Source: Apostichopus japonicus | Taxonomy: Eukaryota; Echinodermata; Holothuroidea; Aspidochirotida; Stichopodidae | Assembly (NCBI RefSeq): GCF_037975245.1 | Contig: NC_092577.1 | Coordinates: 5,919,001 to 5,983,000 of the forward strand | Reading direction: 5' to 3' | DNA length: 64,000 bases | In this document: piece by piece, positions 25,681 to 37,645 of the stretch | Layout of the letters: the number at the start of each line of letters is the position of its first letter | Position numbering within the stretch: the first letter of the stretch is position 1 | Program-made: the position numbers and the translations under genes | Notes under the pieces: model-generated | The model's input: only the letters and a program-made list of their open reading frames with translations | The model's database searches: none | What the model was told of the DNA's origin: nothing

Positions 25681-25688
25681 TTATATAT
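25681..25688 (+). promoter_or_regulatory. TATA-like element before the candidate first exon
   Basis: TTATATAT about 95-100 bp upstream of the ATG at 25782. It is consistent with a promoter, but AT-rich sequence is common here. Confidence 0.3.
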
Positions 25689-25781
25689 CCTAATTATTGT
25701 GAACAATTTAGCTAGAGTAGGTGATCATTTTCGACTAATTGGCACATGTATTTTGTAATCCCTAACAGCTTGCCTCAAGCG

Positions 25782-25957
25782 ATGGACCGTTTACGTGTGT
25801 TACTAGTAATGGCTATGACAATCAGTATCATTATCATACTGCTGGAATGGGATGGCCATTTCGAAACTGACCATATAATGTTGCCTGCTATTAGACCAGC
25901 GACAGTGTCGTTTGATTATACAATACAAAGAAGAACGCACGAAGCGGCTACAGAAAG
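25782..25957 (+). CDS. Candidate first exon of a type II membrane protein
   Basis: ATG at 25782 in strong context (GCG before, G after), 58 codons plus two bases, then a GTGAGC donor at 25958. Residues 5-21 (RVLLVMAMTISIIIILL) form a signal anchor after a short basic N-terminus; a polar stem follows (RPATVSFDYTIQRRTHE). An upstream in-frame ATG at 25746 has poor context. The exon ends in phase 2, as does exon 1 of the NXPE gene (29916-30034), and the layout is alike. It could be an alternative first exon of that gene, about 4.1 kb upstream of its second exon, or a leftover first exon of a lost paralogue. A decayed retroelement lies between. Confidence 0.45.
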
Positions 25958-26514
25958 GTGAGCCATTTTCATGAAATTAATATGAAAACGTCAGTCAGAG
26001 TAAAACTGCTGTTAGCACAATTCAGAGCTCACCTCACTGTGTTACCAAAAGGTGGCATAATTAATCGAGCATGAGAATACAATAACGTGTTTAACGTTGC
26101 GCCTATTCAACATATCGAGGTGTGACTGAGGCGTGATTCTCTATTCTGTTCAAGAACAAAAATCCTCATTGCCATTTAGCACGTAATATGTGGGTCGATG
26201 GTAGTTATATTCTGCATGTCAATGAACTGCTCTTATCATTGAACGCCTAAACAGTCCTAACTCGGTCAAAAAGCTCCATTCCAGTGATTTATGAGGACAA
26301 CAAGGCAAATCTCCAAATTTTGGTTATATAAATACTATGATGCGTGTCGTCACTCTCGGTGAACGTCGTCACACACACTAACTTAAAATAGTTCTTTTGC
26401 TTTTAACTTTTCATCTTCATTAATCTTATTACGTTGCATATGTTATATGTTGTGTTCTGATCCTAATAGTTTCAATGAAGCCATAATTTTGACTAGAAGT
26501 TTAATGTTGAAAGT

Positions 26515-26960
26515 CTTATTCCTCAGTGAACTTCTCAAATTCCTTACGTTTCAACTGGCGAGTATTATCACTAAATAGAATCTCTGTGATATCATGTCGC
26601 CCAAAAATGCTCTTGAGTTTGGCTACAACCGCACTTCTAGAGGTTGCTGTCAGACTGATAACCTCTGGGTAGTATGAATGATATTCAGAAACTAGTATAG
26701 ATACTCTTTGCCTTCCCAAGTAAACTAACTTGCACCAACGTTTTGCCACGGTCTCTCTGTGACTTCATGTGGCAAAAGTGGTTCTACTTTTTGTTTGTTT
26801 CTGAATCACTGGCGTGTGTCACATTTCCTTTCCATTAAAGCTATTTGTCTTGGCCCATGCCAGGCCAATACAGGGCTTCACGTGCTCGAGACCTGCATTT
26901 ATCAATGTCCTGGCTTGCAAAATATTAATTTACGGAGTGATTTAGGAACAACGATTCTTT
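26515..26960 (-). pseudogene. Decayed Ty3/gypsy-type integrase fragment
   Basis: Minus-strand frames carry recognisable integrase-core pieces: a zinc-binding-side remnant (around KQKVEPLLPHEVTERPWQ), then in another frame a core ending SIFGRHDITEILFSDN and KEFEKFTEE. These match the order of gypsy integrase (spacer, then a strand with an Asp in SDN). Frameshifts and stops break it. It lies 3' of the reverse-transcriptase fragment on the same strand, the order expected in pol. Confidence 0.8.
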
Positions 26961-28100
26961 TGCCATTGAATAATACCCCGCTTACAACACTACGTTCATC
27001 TCTTACATTCCAAAATGGCTATTTTGAAAAGATCGGAATCAATGGTTTATGATTCGTCTCAACACTGACCTTTGCACTACATACAAATTAGTGTAAACAT
27101 TCACAAGCATACGTCATAGCCAGGAACCCTTTTTATTTACTTTTATTTGAGCGTATATTTCGTTTCAGCTACTGTCATTGCTCTAAATGCATATTTATGC
27201 AGTAACACTGCACTTAACCCTGAAATGATGCGTCAGCAGAGATTCTTACTTATTTGTAAGGGTCATTTAACTTTAGTACAGGATCTGTTGAAAGAAGCCC
27301 GTTGAGCCTTGTTTTTTGAATAGTTGTCCAGTTCTACTCAATTTGCTTTTTTTAGTACGCTTCTTATACGGGCAGTGGTGATAGCAAGTCAGATATAAAT
27401 TTGTGTCAATAGTTCACCATTTCAAGTAGCCTTTGGAGGTCTTTGGGATATTGGAGAGCTGCGTATTGAGAACGGCAGACACTTTGTCTGGGTCTTGCCT
27501 ATTGCCTTCACTCGAGTAGATGTCTCCAATAAGTTTTAACTGAGTTTGGTTTAACTGACATTTCGTCCTATTCAGTTTCAAGTTTGCCTTCCTCGTCGTT
27601 TATTTTTTAGAGTGCACTGTAAAAACTAAAACGGTTTATTTACCCCCCCCCCAAAAAAAAAAAAAAAATTAACGTAAATCCCGCACAGCGACACCCACTA
27701 GGGGGTATTTTTACACTAGTGAAAATTGTAATTTTACCCATTTGTGGTGTACATTTACATATTGATGCCCAATTCGAGGACCCTTATGGCATGATCATCC
27801 TTTTGTCAGTAATTGTTTGGTTTTCGTCTATCGGCTTCGTTTGTTGGGATTATACTCGCCTGGGCAGCTCTGTGTTCCAAACTGTTGTTATTTATTATAG
27901 GGTATATATGACAATAAGGTCACGTTTGCCCCCGAAAATACAGAACTGGTAGAGCTATATATTTACCCATTAACGAGTAAATTTATACTTCAGTTACAGC
28001 AAGACTGGGTGATTATAACCCCAGGTAGGAATTTTAAACTAATTATAAGTGTAGTCCAAAACCAACCCCATGAATGGTGTAATTAGCCATTATTTGTGTG
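26961..28100. other. Interior of the decayed retroelement or unrelated insert
   Basis: Between the integrase and reverse-transcriptase fragments I recognise no RNase H. A C/A homopolymer junction at 27643-27668 and a 77-codon plus frame at 27719-27952 are not supported as genes. Confidence 0.4.
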
Positions 28101-28735
28101 ATTCTATCCTGTTATGATTGAGAGTGCTATAGAATTGACCAAGTACAAGTCAAGTATACTGTCGTGCTCTTCTTTTGTCGAGCCCCATACGATTACGTCA
28201 TCCATGCACGTATTGACACCACTAAATGAATTTTCTAGTGAATTTGTCTTTTTTATGATATACCTCAGGAGCTGACACAATTCCAAATGGTATCCTGAGA
28301 AATCTGCACCCCCCAAATGGGGTTAAAAATGTGCAAATCATTGAGCTGTCGTCATCAAAAAAAAATTTGCCAAAATCCTGACGATGCTTCAACTTTACTG
28401 ACAAATTTAGTATTTGCAAATTCGGCCATAATCTCCTCCCTTGAGGGTCACTTGTAGTGTAACCTCTCTATGTGCTTAATTAAGGTTCATGGGGTCTAGG
28501 CATACCATGATTTGGACATTCTCCTTACCCACAACCACTAAGGAACTCACCCACTCTGTTGCTTCATCAACCCTTTTTATAGTCTTGGCCAAGTCATTTG
28601 TCATACTCTTTTCCTTGCGTGCAAACTGTACATACCTCAGAGTCCGTTTATGCCTATCACGAATACCCACTGTATGCTTGCCCACTGTATTTAACATGCC
28701 CGAGGATCTGTCCGATACAAACATCTAGCATCATT
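28100..28735 (-). pseudogene. Decayed Ty3/gypsy-type reverse transcriptase fragment
   Basis: Minus-strand pieces in several frames follow the family order. First comes a fingers segment (TIKRVDEATEWVSSLVVVGK, then CLDPMNLN), then a palm segment (LTPFGGCRFLRIPFGIVSAP), then the catalytic-site region CMDDVIVWGSTKEEHD. In this last one the YxDD box is present as CMDD at 28197-28208. Frameshifts separate the pieces, so no intact enzyme is encoded. It pairs with the integrase relic at 26515-26960. Confidence 0.85.
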
Positions 28736-28739
28736 TGAA

Positions 28740-29860
28740 AGCGTTACCGGGGGCGTTCTCTGGGCAGCAAATAGATACAGGAAAATATATTTGTGAAAAA
28801 GAAAGGTACACTAGGCTGTTCATACTAGGGATTTAACAAGACTTCTCTTTGTATTACGTATAAACGCTCCATTCGATCAAACTCTGGTTTGACAGCACGT
28901 TGTGTGCTGATCCGTGAAAGTTAAGGACATGGCAGCTAAGATGGGGATGATAACTGTCGTTAATTAATAGCCATGTCGAGGGCAGTCTGCCGAATGGATG
29001 TACCTCACATGTATAACAATGATTACATAACGTTAACATATGACGCTCGTGTGTGCTCTCCAGCCTGCTGATCTGTAGCGAGCGCAACAACAACAATACG
29101 GCAACCAATGAAGAAACATTATCAGAGGTGTGTACAACGTGGAGGGGGGAGGAATCGGAATAGGAGGTACCCACCTTCATCGCTAGTTGGGTAAAATATT
29201 ACAGTCAGTTTTTTTTTCAAAGTTTGGAATACATCGGCCAAACGATTAAGGAAGAGTTCACGACAAACGTTTTTTGCACAAATTTGGTCAAGTTTGACTA
29301 TTGACCTTTCTTGATCACGAAATGTTTACGTTTTTACATTAATTTAGTCGCTGTAAACTTGAAGTGTCATATATCCTACATGATTTTGAGGCTTTTGACC
29401 ACCTTTTGTTTTGGGTTATTTGACCTGTGATCTTTGATCCTATTACGTCATTAGTCACGGAGGTAGTACATCTCATGTCCTGGCATAGACCCATTATATT
29501 TGAAGTATATTGCTTTACAGTTATGAGACTTTCCGAAACACAATTTTAAGCACTTCCGCACATACACACAAAGAAAAAAGAACGAAAACCTTTCCTCACC
29601 CGACACAAAAATAGAAGCCCCTACGGCCCGTTTCCTACATGGGAATGATGGACAACATAGTACCTGTACATTTGCCACGCCATGCATTTCCATGGCAACT
29701 ATTAGAGCATAATATGCAGTAACAACCAACTGACTACAATAAACCATTCATTATAAACTACGTTGATAGGGATGCGATAAAACCGTGAGCACTCCGTGCG
29801 ATTGCGCACTAAAGAAAACCTGTTACGCTCTAAAAATCCACGCATTACATGCCTTATTTC
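28740..29860. other. Upstream flank of the NXPE gene
   Basis: No exon-like frame was seen. A TATAAAC at about 29752, 165 bp before the chosen start codon at 29916, is a possible core promoter element. Confidence 0.35.
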
Positions 29861-29915
29861 CATGCTTTGCTTACATCCATGCACATCCATGCTATACTTC
29901 CAATCACTGACCAAA

Positions 29916-32900
29916 ATGCACCTATGGAGATCTAGCCTTTTTCTAATTGCAGTATTGCTCGGTCTTATTTTATTGCTGTACACACACGGTATACTGAACC
30001 AGCAATATTTTCGTAGGACGAAAGCCAAAGTAGTGTCAGTTTACACCTGACGTCAAAATTGTTTATATAATCTTTACTAATTTCCGACAGTGTACATCCA
30101 TGCACTCCGCCGTGGCGCTCCAGCGATAACTGTACCCATCAGCAAGTTCTTGGAGGAGATGTGGACGAGCAAGTTCTACCTAATGTCAAGTTTGATCAAA
30201 CGACGAGCCCTTACTTTACCACTGTTAATGTTATGGAAAGGAAAACTGTTTATCACATAAACGACAAACTCGTGATCAAAATACAGGCAAGAGACTGGAG
30301 AAATGAACCAAAACTGTATGGCGGAGACTTTTTCAGGTTTAAGATATTCAGTATGAATCCTTACTCGGCTTCAAGAGAAGATGAAATGACCGATTTTCAG
30401 AATGGGACATACTTTGTATATTTCACTCTGCGGTGGAGTGGTAAGGTCAATATTTCTGTAACACTCATTCATCCTGTTGAACTACTTCCGCAGATGACTC
30501 TCACTTTGTCTGGGAAGGTCGGATTGAATGTTACCTTTGTAGGCCAGTTCGTAGCAGGAAATGTAACTGAGGATGTTATCTGTAGGTACGCAGAACTTGA
30601 GGTAAGTCGTCGTGGTTTTTCTTTTTTTTTACTATCTGCAGTAAGTGGCTTTCGCAAAGGGCTCCGGAGACACGACCCACTAGGTAAATTAGTCGGAGGA
30701 AAATGTTCAATTGTGTGGTTTTAAAGCTCCTAAGAAAATACGAGCAAACGTTAAGATCAAATTATAGCCCTATTTCTAGTGTAAAAATGGCTCTAAATGT
30801 TTTTTGTTTATCCCCTGAGGATCAACCGGCGAATCCCTAAGTAAGTTGGCTTCAACGAATTTAGGACCACTTCTACTTTTTCATTAGCTCATGGAGCTGC
30901 CCCTGTCCCTTTCTTGCAGGTTTCTATTTTTATTTGAACCGGTCTTTCCACCCCCCCCTTACGCCCGACCTAGCTTTCTACCATCTTAGTAAATTTGTGC
31001 GCATGGCTTTTTGCAGTGATAATTGGAGTAAAAAAAGACAAGCGAAATGTACATCTCCATCTAAAACAACATAAAGTCAACTTTGATTAGATGGTAGTTT
31101 GCAGACCATTAAAAATGTAGTCCATCTTATTCTGAAAGTTAGTTCTCCCTCACTACATTCGAACTACATGTCGTTTTGTACAACAAACGTACAGCGTCTA
31201 AAACTTGTAACTCTCTTAACATGTCCACTACCTGGAATAAGATTTCCATGGTTTCCATATAAATATTTTCCATGGGGTCATCATTTATTACCATCATCAA
31301 CCCCCAGATATGTGAAAAAGTATATGAAAACTAAATTATATCCAAACGTCAACACTTTCTGTAAATTGATTCGATTATATTTTCAACATATGATAGTAAC
31401 TGCCTTACTTTGCACACACACTCTCACACACACACAACATCCTTTCGACGGTCCTGAATAAGACCATGCAGCGATGGGCATCAAAATAAAAAGATCACGT
31501 GATTCCTATAAAAATATTTCATGAATCTTGATGTTTATTGACTGCAGCTTTGTCTTGGGGTTTGAATTGAGCGTTGTTCTGGCGTTCAGTTTCCAAACTT
31601 GGTCATATGAAATCAAACCTGTAGGACTGTTTGGCTCCTCTCTGTACAATCATCACGTGTACAATAACCTAAGAGTACACAATGCACGAGTATTGTGCCC
31701 ATTTAAGAATTCTTCGTTCCTACCTGTACATTTTTTGTGCGCTCTCCAACTCAGAATTGTTTGCGGCAGATCTGCATTGGTTTAGCATTTAGGAGTTATT
31801 TGGACATCAACATAGCTACTATATTCTTGGAAAAGCTTTATTAAATGAGTTTTCTTTTCAATAAGTTGACCTTGTGTAATATTTATCTTTTTCTTTCACA
31901 GTGGCCATTTTGCAACTTAAGTAACCCTCGAACCCATGGACCATGGTACTGTCAGAAACCTAAGGACCCTAGACTGAAATGCAAAGATTGGAAGTATCAT
32001 AAAATGTACAAAGGTACTTTCTTAAAATTAGAGGAAAACTTATCACCGCTTTCTAAATCGCTTTTAATGAAGTAAGTGCATTTTCATTCACAACACTACC
32101 TCAAATAAGATTTTTAAAGGGAGGGGGTGTGGGGGGGACAAACCATTTATTTTGTTTGAACGTTCAACTTCCACGGTTGTGTTCTTGTTCGATTGTTTTT
32201 TAACGAGAAAGCATCACATGTAAGGAAATCCTCGGTGTCTTTAGTTCATCTTAAATGAACTACACGATTCTTTTATTTTATCTGAATCTCTTTCCTTTTG
32301 ATCTTACTTCAAATGGTCGCATTTTTTTTAATGGTATTGGTATTATTTTTTACAAATTATGTTAATCTTTTAACTTAAATTACTTGACATATCAATGGAA
32401 AGGTAATTACATTCGGCGAAGAAGATCTACGTGAAGTCGTTAACCGTATGATCGAAATAGACTGACAAGAAAACCCATAAAAGAAGACTTTACTTAAAAC
32501 TCATTTTAGCGTTTATAATTAAAATTTGATAACGGCTATTAAGTCCTTATATATCGTGTCTTTTGGGGAATGCTGATTAACTGCTACTAAAAACTCAAAT
32601 AATCAAGAATATTGGAACCTGAAATATTTGATCACGTCGACAAATCCTAATCCAAAATGATGTTATAAACAAATATGAATTGGCAATTGCATCTAGGGTC
32701 GAATACAACTCAATCCAATATTTGTTTGGAAGGGTGTACCAGAATAACAAAGAAACGGTGGAAAAAATTAAAACTTGAGCTGACCTGTGGATAGATTACC
32801 ATTTAAAAACAATTATACTAGAAGAATAAGAAGAAATTCATCTCTTTTAGAGTGACTTAGTAATTTGTTTAATTCACCAGATCCCATATGGTTAAAATTC

Positions 32901-33751
32901 CCGCAAATCTGTCGGTGCTTGTTGAAGATGTCTTGAAGCGAAACCTACCAATAGAAGATAAACGCCGAATGGAGTTATCCTACTGTGCAATGAATGGTAC
33001 ACCTGCTGGAATGCACATAAGTGGCCATTTCTTTCAGAATAAATGGTATCCCAACGATTGTAGAGTGGTCGATTTTTCAGTCGATACAGGGATGAAATGT
33101 CTTTCACATAAAACTGTAGTCTTTCTTGGTGATTCTACCATCAGACAGGTCTTTGAGTATGTCAAAGACTATTACAAAAGATACTTGGTTCAACTTCCAT
33201 TACCGGAAGGTGCCATTAAAGGACATGGACCTGTGGAATTGAAGAGTGTTAAAGATAAGATTTCAATCAAATATCACTTCCATGGCCTACCTAGCTCCGG
33301 GACCGGTCTAGTTTTAAGAACAGATTACATAGAATACATAGTAGATCGAATCAATTCTAGGAAGGATGGCTGTGAGGTCGTCTACGTGTTGTCACTGTGG
33401 GCTCATTTCATAGCCACTGGTAAGATATTCTACGTTCGAAGATTATTAGCGATAAAGCAAGCAGTGACTGCGTTTCTCGATCGTTGTCCAAGGTCAAAGG
33501 TCATTATTAAAGGCGCTAACACAAAAGACCATCCCGCCGTATGGATTGCTATTGTTTCTAGCGAATGGAATATAGTGCAACATGAGCTAGAATTGAGGAA
33601 AATATTTCGAGAAGAGAAGAGAGTTGGTTTTATCGATGCTTTCGACATAACTAGAGTACAGCCTTTCAAAGATCAAGTTCACCCAGACAGAAAGATTGTA
33701 AAAGAGATTTTGAACAGAATTTTAACTTATATATGCAAAACAAATCAATAA
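29916..33751 (+). CDS. NXPE-family protein (neurexophilin-like plus PC-esterase domains), complete
   Basis: Four exons: 29916-30034, 30091-30601, 31902-32071 and 32881-33751. All junctions are GT/AG and in phase, giving 556 residues, the usual length for the family. The ATG at 29916 has A at -3; two weaker in-frame ATGs lie at 29862 and 29889. Residues 8-22 form a type II signal anchor. Residues 42-210 are the neurexophilin-like region, with glycosylation sites at N53, N144, N160, N186 and N197. Exon 3 gives a Cys/Trp-rich linker. Residues 330-556 are the PC-esterase domain: FLGDSTIRQ holds the nucleophile Ser352, and DQVHPD holds Asp531 and His534. So the GDS and DxxH motifs are intact. The family acts in the secretory pathway or on glycans, and members have been linked to O-acetyl transfer. 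The substrate here is unknown. Intron 1 is only 56 bp but has a TTTACTAAT branch site. Confidence 0.92.
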
Positions 33752-33752
33752 A
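33747..33752 (+). terminator. Poly(A) signal overlapping the NXPE stop codon
   Basis: AATAAA spans the TAA stop at 33749-33751. If used, cleavage would leave a very short 3' UTR. The next AATAAA downstream is near 34480. Confidence 0.4.
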
Positions 33753-34109
33753 ACAGCCCAACTCTTTGACGTGTAAAGACGAAACGTAGCTACGTTTATC
33801 TAGATTTTGTTAAAGCTTCATGTGGCGTGAACAGGGGATGAGGTGGAAGCCATGGAGACAGACTCCCACCGCCATTTGTTCCAAAAGCACTGTCGGGGAG
33901 GTATTATACAACTCCTTGAGCCCAAAAACGTCATACGGTGTGAACCCAGGGGGTTAACGGGTGTACAACCCAACTTGACACAAAACTTCAGCGCAACTCT
34001 GCTTTTTTACCTATAATTATATACCTAGTTCATTCGTAATAAGGTTCACGATTTTATAAGTTCAATACTGTTATTGTTATTCTTGTTATTCTGAGGGAGG
34101 ATCCTAGAC

Positions 34110-34160
34110 CCCTCACCCACCCACCCACCCACCCACCCACCCACCCACCCCCACCCACCA
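34110..34160 (+). repeat. (CCAC)n microsatellite
   Basis: About ten CCAC units with a C-rich continuation. It lies in a gene-free stretch running from the end of the NXPE gene (33752) to 34629, where I see nothing else. Confidence 0.85.
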
Positions 34161-34629
34161 TCCCCTCAACCCCCTCCCCCCCGATATCCGGCTTCAAACC
34201 CCCTAGGACCACACAAGCACATTTATAAATCCTAGATTCACCTCTGGTTTCTCCATAAAGGTCCATGCTCTTAATTATTCAGTGAGTGGATATGTCCATG
34301 CTCTTACTTAGCCAGTGGGTGGATAAATGTGTGGCCCTCGGGATCTATGAAGCCTGCTAACATGTCGGGGAGTGCATGTGGAGAACCCTCAACTAGAAAA
34401 AGTGGGTTGGTAAAACTTGTCAAAAGGGACTTTCTGGGGCTTTTAGACTAGAAATAGGTCTAAACGCAAATGATATGCTAATAAATCCTTTATTTTCTAT
34501 CTCTCTTCTTTTATTGCAGTGAGGTTGGAAAGTAGTGAAAGATGGGAGGGTATGTGATGTAATAGACACCGTCACACGCATTCGATCCACATCTTCATAG
34601 TTTGTTATTGTCAGATTCACTTACGGAAT

Positions 34630-34925
34630 TACGAGAGCGTTGTAGTCAAGTGGTTAAGGCAGTGGACTTGTAATCTAGAATTGCAGGTTCGTGTCCTGGC
34701 CAAGAACATTACGTTGTGTCCTTGGGTAAGGCACTTAATCTCCTTTGCCTTTCTTCACCCAGGTGTATATATATGGGGAATTGCTAGATAACATGCCCTT
34801 CTCCAGGGGACACGTATATGTGGTGCACTGTTTTGTCCCAATAGGGATTCTTTGATTTGTGCACACTTTGGTGTGTAGTTGTGACAAGTTACCAATGACC
34901 AGGGGTTAACTTATAAAGTCGTGTG
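34630..34925 (+). repeat. tRNA-derived SINE, copy 2
   Basis: The tRNA-like head has A box TAGTCAAGTGG and B box GGTTCGTGTCC. Shared body blocks are ATTACGTTGTGTCC, GGCACTTAATCTCC and TTCACCCAGGTGTATA, then a 3' part with GTTACCAATGACCAGGGG. Compared with copy 1, the central GC-rich block (GTTTGTGGCTGCA) is deleted. Confidence 0.8.
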
Positions 34926-35779
34926 AGGGAGTCTTCGCCTAAAACAAAACTGTAAACCTTCGACTTTCAACTTGCTTTACATAAGCGTATAGTTATAGGA
35001 TGTCTACAATGTCTTACAATGAATATTACATAATTATGCAACGATTGATGAGAGAAACTCTCTATAACTTGAAATAGGCCTATCATTCATTTTATTACCG
35101 TAAACCCCAGGTGTAGATAGATCGATCTGTCCCTAGTGTATTATGTGTGAACGCAACATGTCTTTATCTAACATGATTAAATGTAAAAAGCATTAAAACA
35201 TTTTATAACCGATCCCGTCACTTACATCATTATCGCATATTACTCTTTGTATATGCCATCATTCCCTTTCTAAAGCTCTTCTGAAATATATGTACTTTTC
35301 ATATTGTTTGGCTTTTCTTTGTTCCAATGATGTTTAACAAAGGTTATGCTTCAACACAAAAGCGAAACTAATTATTTGCCCGATTCAGCATATGATCAGA
35401 TTCTTAATTAGAGCCTTCATAACTGAATCTGTTTGATGTATGACTATGGTACTATAATACACAGTACTGCAGTTTAGTCGTGTATATTAAATAGTCATTA
35501 TCTGACTGATAATATCAGATATTAACATATGAGCTAGGTGCTTACAGACACTCCTTACTCAGTGGCACATTTTAAATAGTGATGTGTGGGCGCGTGTGTA
35601 TATAATCTCTTTCCAGCTTCTATAGAAGCTGGAAAGATTCCGTCAGTTTAGAAAACGTTGTCGAGGAATAGCAAAATCACCTTGTCTATCTTATGTCTAA
35701 CATTTCTAAATTGTCACAAGTAGTCTTTCCTCGCCCTATAGACTGTATTTCACTCCCGCCAAAAGGCTGCTATAAATAG
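34926..35779. other. No gene; contains a 30-bp perfect palindrome at 35608-35637
   Basis: AT-rich DNA without exons. The palindrome is centred on TATA, with arms built on TTTCCAGCTTC and GAAGCTGGAAA. Confidence 0.5.
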
Positions 35780-36285
35780 AGCGATACTTTTAACTTCTCT
35801 CAGGACGATTGGTTAGTTATATTTAAGGTGCCTTCTCGTACGCTTTCTGAAGCTAAACTACAATATTTCCAATTTAGGTTCATACACCTCATCTTAGGAA
35901 CCAATCGGCTTTTAAATTTCATGCAAAAAGTTGCTTCCCCTCTCTGTACATTTTGCAATATTGAAGAGGACACTATTGAACATTTATTCTGGTCATGTCA
36001 TGTGACGTCTAATTTCCTTTGGATTGCGAGCAGAACATTGTTGGTAGACAGTTTATCTGCTCAAAAGAGAATTTTTTTCTTCGGTAAGCTGGAAACAGGT
36101 TACGACCCATTGAATTGTTTATCCTTCATATCAAATACTTTATGTTCAATTGTAAACAAAAAAATGTTAAGCCTGACTGCTATAATTTCTTCTATTAAAT
36201 GAAATTCATTCTTAACGTTGAAAAGCACATGGCTTCGAAGCGAAACTCTACTAGCTCTGCTCGTAGAAAAAAAAAAAAAAAAAAA
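35780..36285 (+). pseudogene. LINE 3' end (reverse-transcriptase zinc-binding tail) with poly(A)
   Basis: An open frame of about 140 codons (35780-36202) ends in a zf-RVT-type domain: an LQYFQFRFIHLILGTNR segment, then CTFCNIEEDTIEHLFWSCH with the Cys-x2-Cys...His...Cys pattern, then FLWIAS. This is the usual C-terminus of L1/Tx1-like non-LTR retrotransposon ORF2. A pure A run at 36267-36285 follows the stop by about 65 bp. The upstream reverse transcriptase is absent, so it is a 5'-truncated copy. Confidence 0.85.
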
Positions 36286-36531
36286 CATGGCATTAAGGAC
36301 TTGTTTTTCTCATTCAATTAAAGAATATTGAGACTCTTATTACTGTTATATTTATGTAGTAGCATAGGCAATCTCTGATGTTTTTCGTTGTTTTATTATT
36401 CACTGTGCATTGCTATACATGTGTGTGGGTGTTTATGTACGTACGTTCGTGTTTGTAGGCATATGTGTCTATGTAGTTGTATGTGTATGTACATTTTTGG
36501 GTGTGTGTACGCCTGAGTTTTGTATTCACTG

Positions 36532-37645
36532 TGTTACGAGGGCCCATTGTAGCGTAACGCTAGTCACTGTTAGTGAGAAACCTAATGTTGTAATATAGGA
36601 AGTATTTGAAATGGCCTACGTGACGAATCAATATTTGAGAAATTAGGTCGGGTTGCCGTGTCAGAATGTTATTTATGTAATGAGCAATACACGATTGTTC
36701 TGGTATATTCCTTATGATGACACGCTGGTCTTGGTTTCCCGTCGGTTTACGTGTAATCCCGTTGTACGCTGTGCTCGCATCTTCGTGGTTTCTCTGGAAT
36801 GTTTGCGAGATATGCAAAGGACTTCCGGGAACGGAGAAAATGGGTCGAAATGTTACTCAGGTGTATCGAGAAAGATCTAGATGATTCTTGACATGGCGAA
36901 TCGTATAAAAACCGGCCCCAGATCGAAAAGTCTCTCAGTTTCTGAACGAATGCAAGCGACGACACATATTATACCATTCTACTATATATCGTCAGTGCTC
37001 AACTGCCAGTAGTTTCTGAGGGATTGAGATATCGATAACAAGATTGATTCTTCACTTCCATTCAGAAGTTTGAAGAGGACTTTGCTGTGAAACTACAGTT
37101 TTCCAGTCTTTATTTCGGAGAAGGTGAAGAAATTCTGTCTCCGTTGAGGAAGTTCGTTACGCCAGGAGTTGGTGGCTATAAAGCTGATTTTGGACTAACT
37201 CTGGTAATATTTAGTCGGCGAAAGTTCGACTTGTGCTTCACTCGATTGTGGCTGGAAGTCCGTCTTCTATTTTGGAGCATCGCCGGAAAGAAGGTGACTG
37301 CTGTTTCTGGGATCGCGAGAAACTTCGTCGAGGACCAGTGAATTTCGCGGTACAACGGACCGAGAATCGTCGTCATCAAGGTCGTGGCCGCTGAGGGATT
37401 TCGCCGTTGGAAGAGACCAGCGTGTTTTAAAGTGTATCCTATCTTGTTAAGTTTGTGAGTAATTTTCTAAATATTTGTAATTACCACTTGTTGTTGTTGG
37501 TTCAAACTCCATTGTTCAATATAGTTTACGTTCTCATTCAAATTCTCTAGACTCGTCAATTTGTCTGTGGTCCTTCCAGAAACGAACCTAGGCTTGTGTT
37601 CCGTTAAAAATTAATTATCGAGAACTGTCACATTCTTACGTAACA
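36532..37645 (+). mobile_element. Solo LTR with 4-bp target duplication
   Basis: It starts TGTTACGAGGGC and ends CTTACGTAACA, so the ends form a 7-bp inverted repeat TGTTACG/CGTAACA. The sequence ACTG occurs directly before and directly after. A TATA box (GTATAAAAACCGG, about 36904) lies in the middle, as in a U3/R boundary. No pol sequence adjoins it, so I read it as a recombined single LTR of about 1.1 kb. Frames inside it are not genes. Confidence 0.8.

Noticed and set aside
34054-34266. Gly-rich minus-strand frame
   Set aside because: It is the CCAC microsatellite read backwards.
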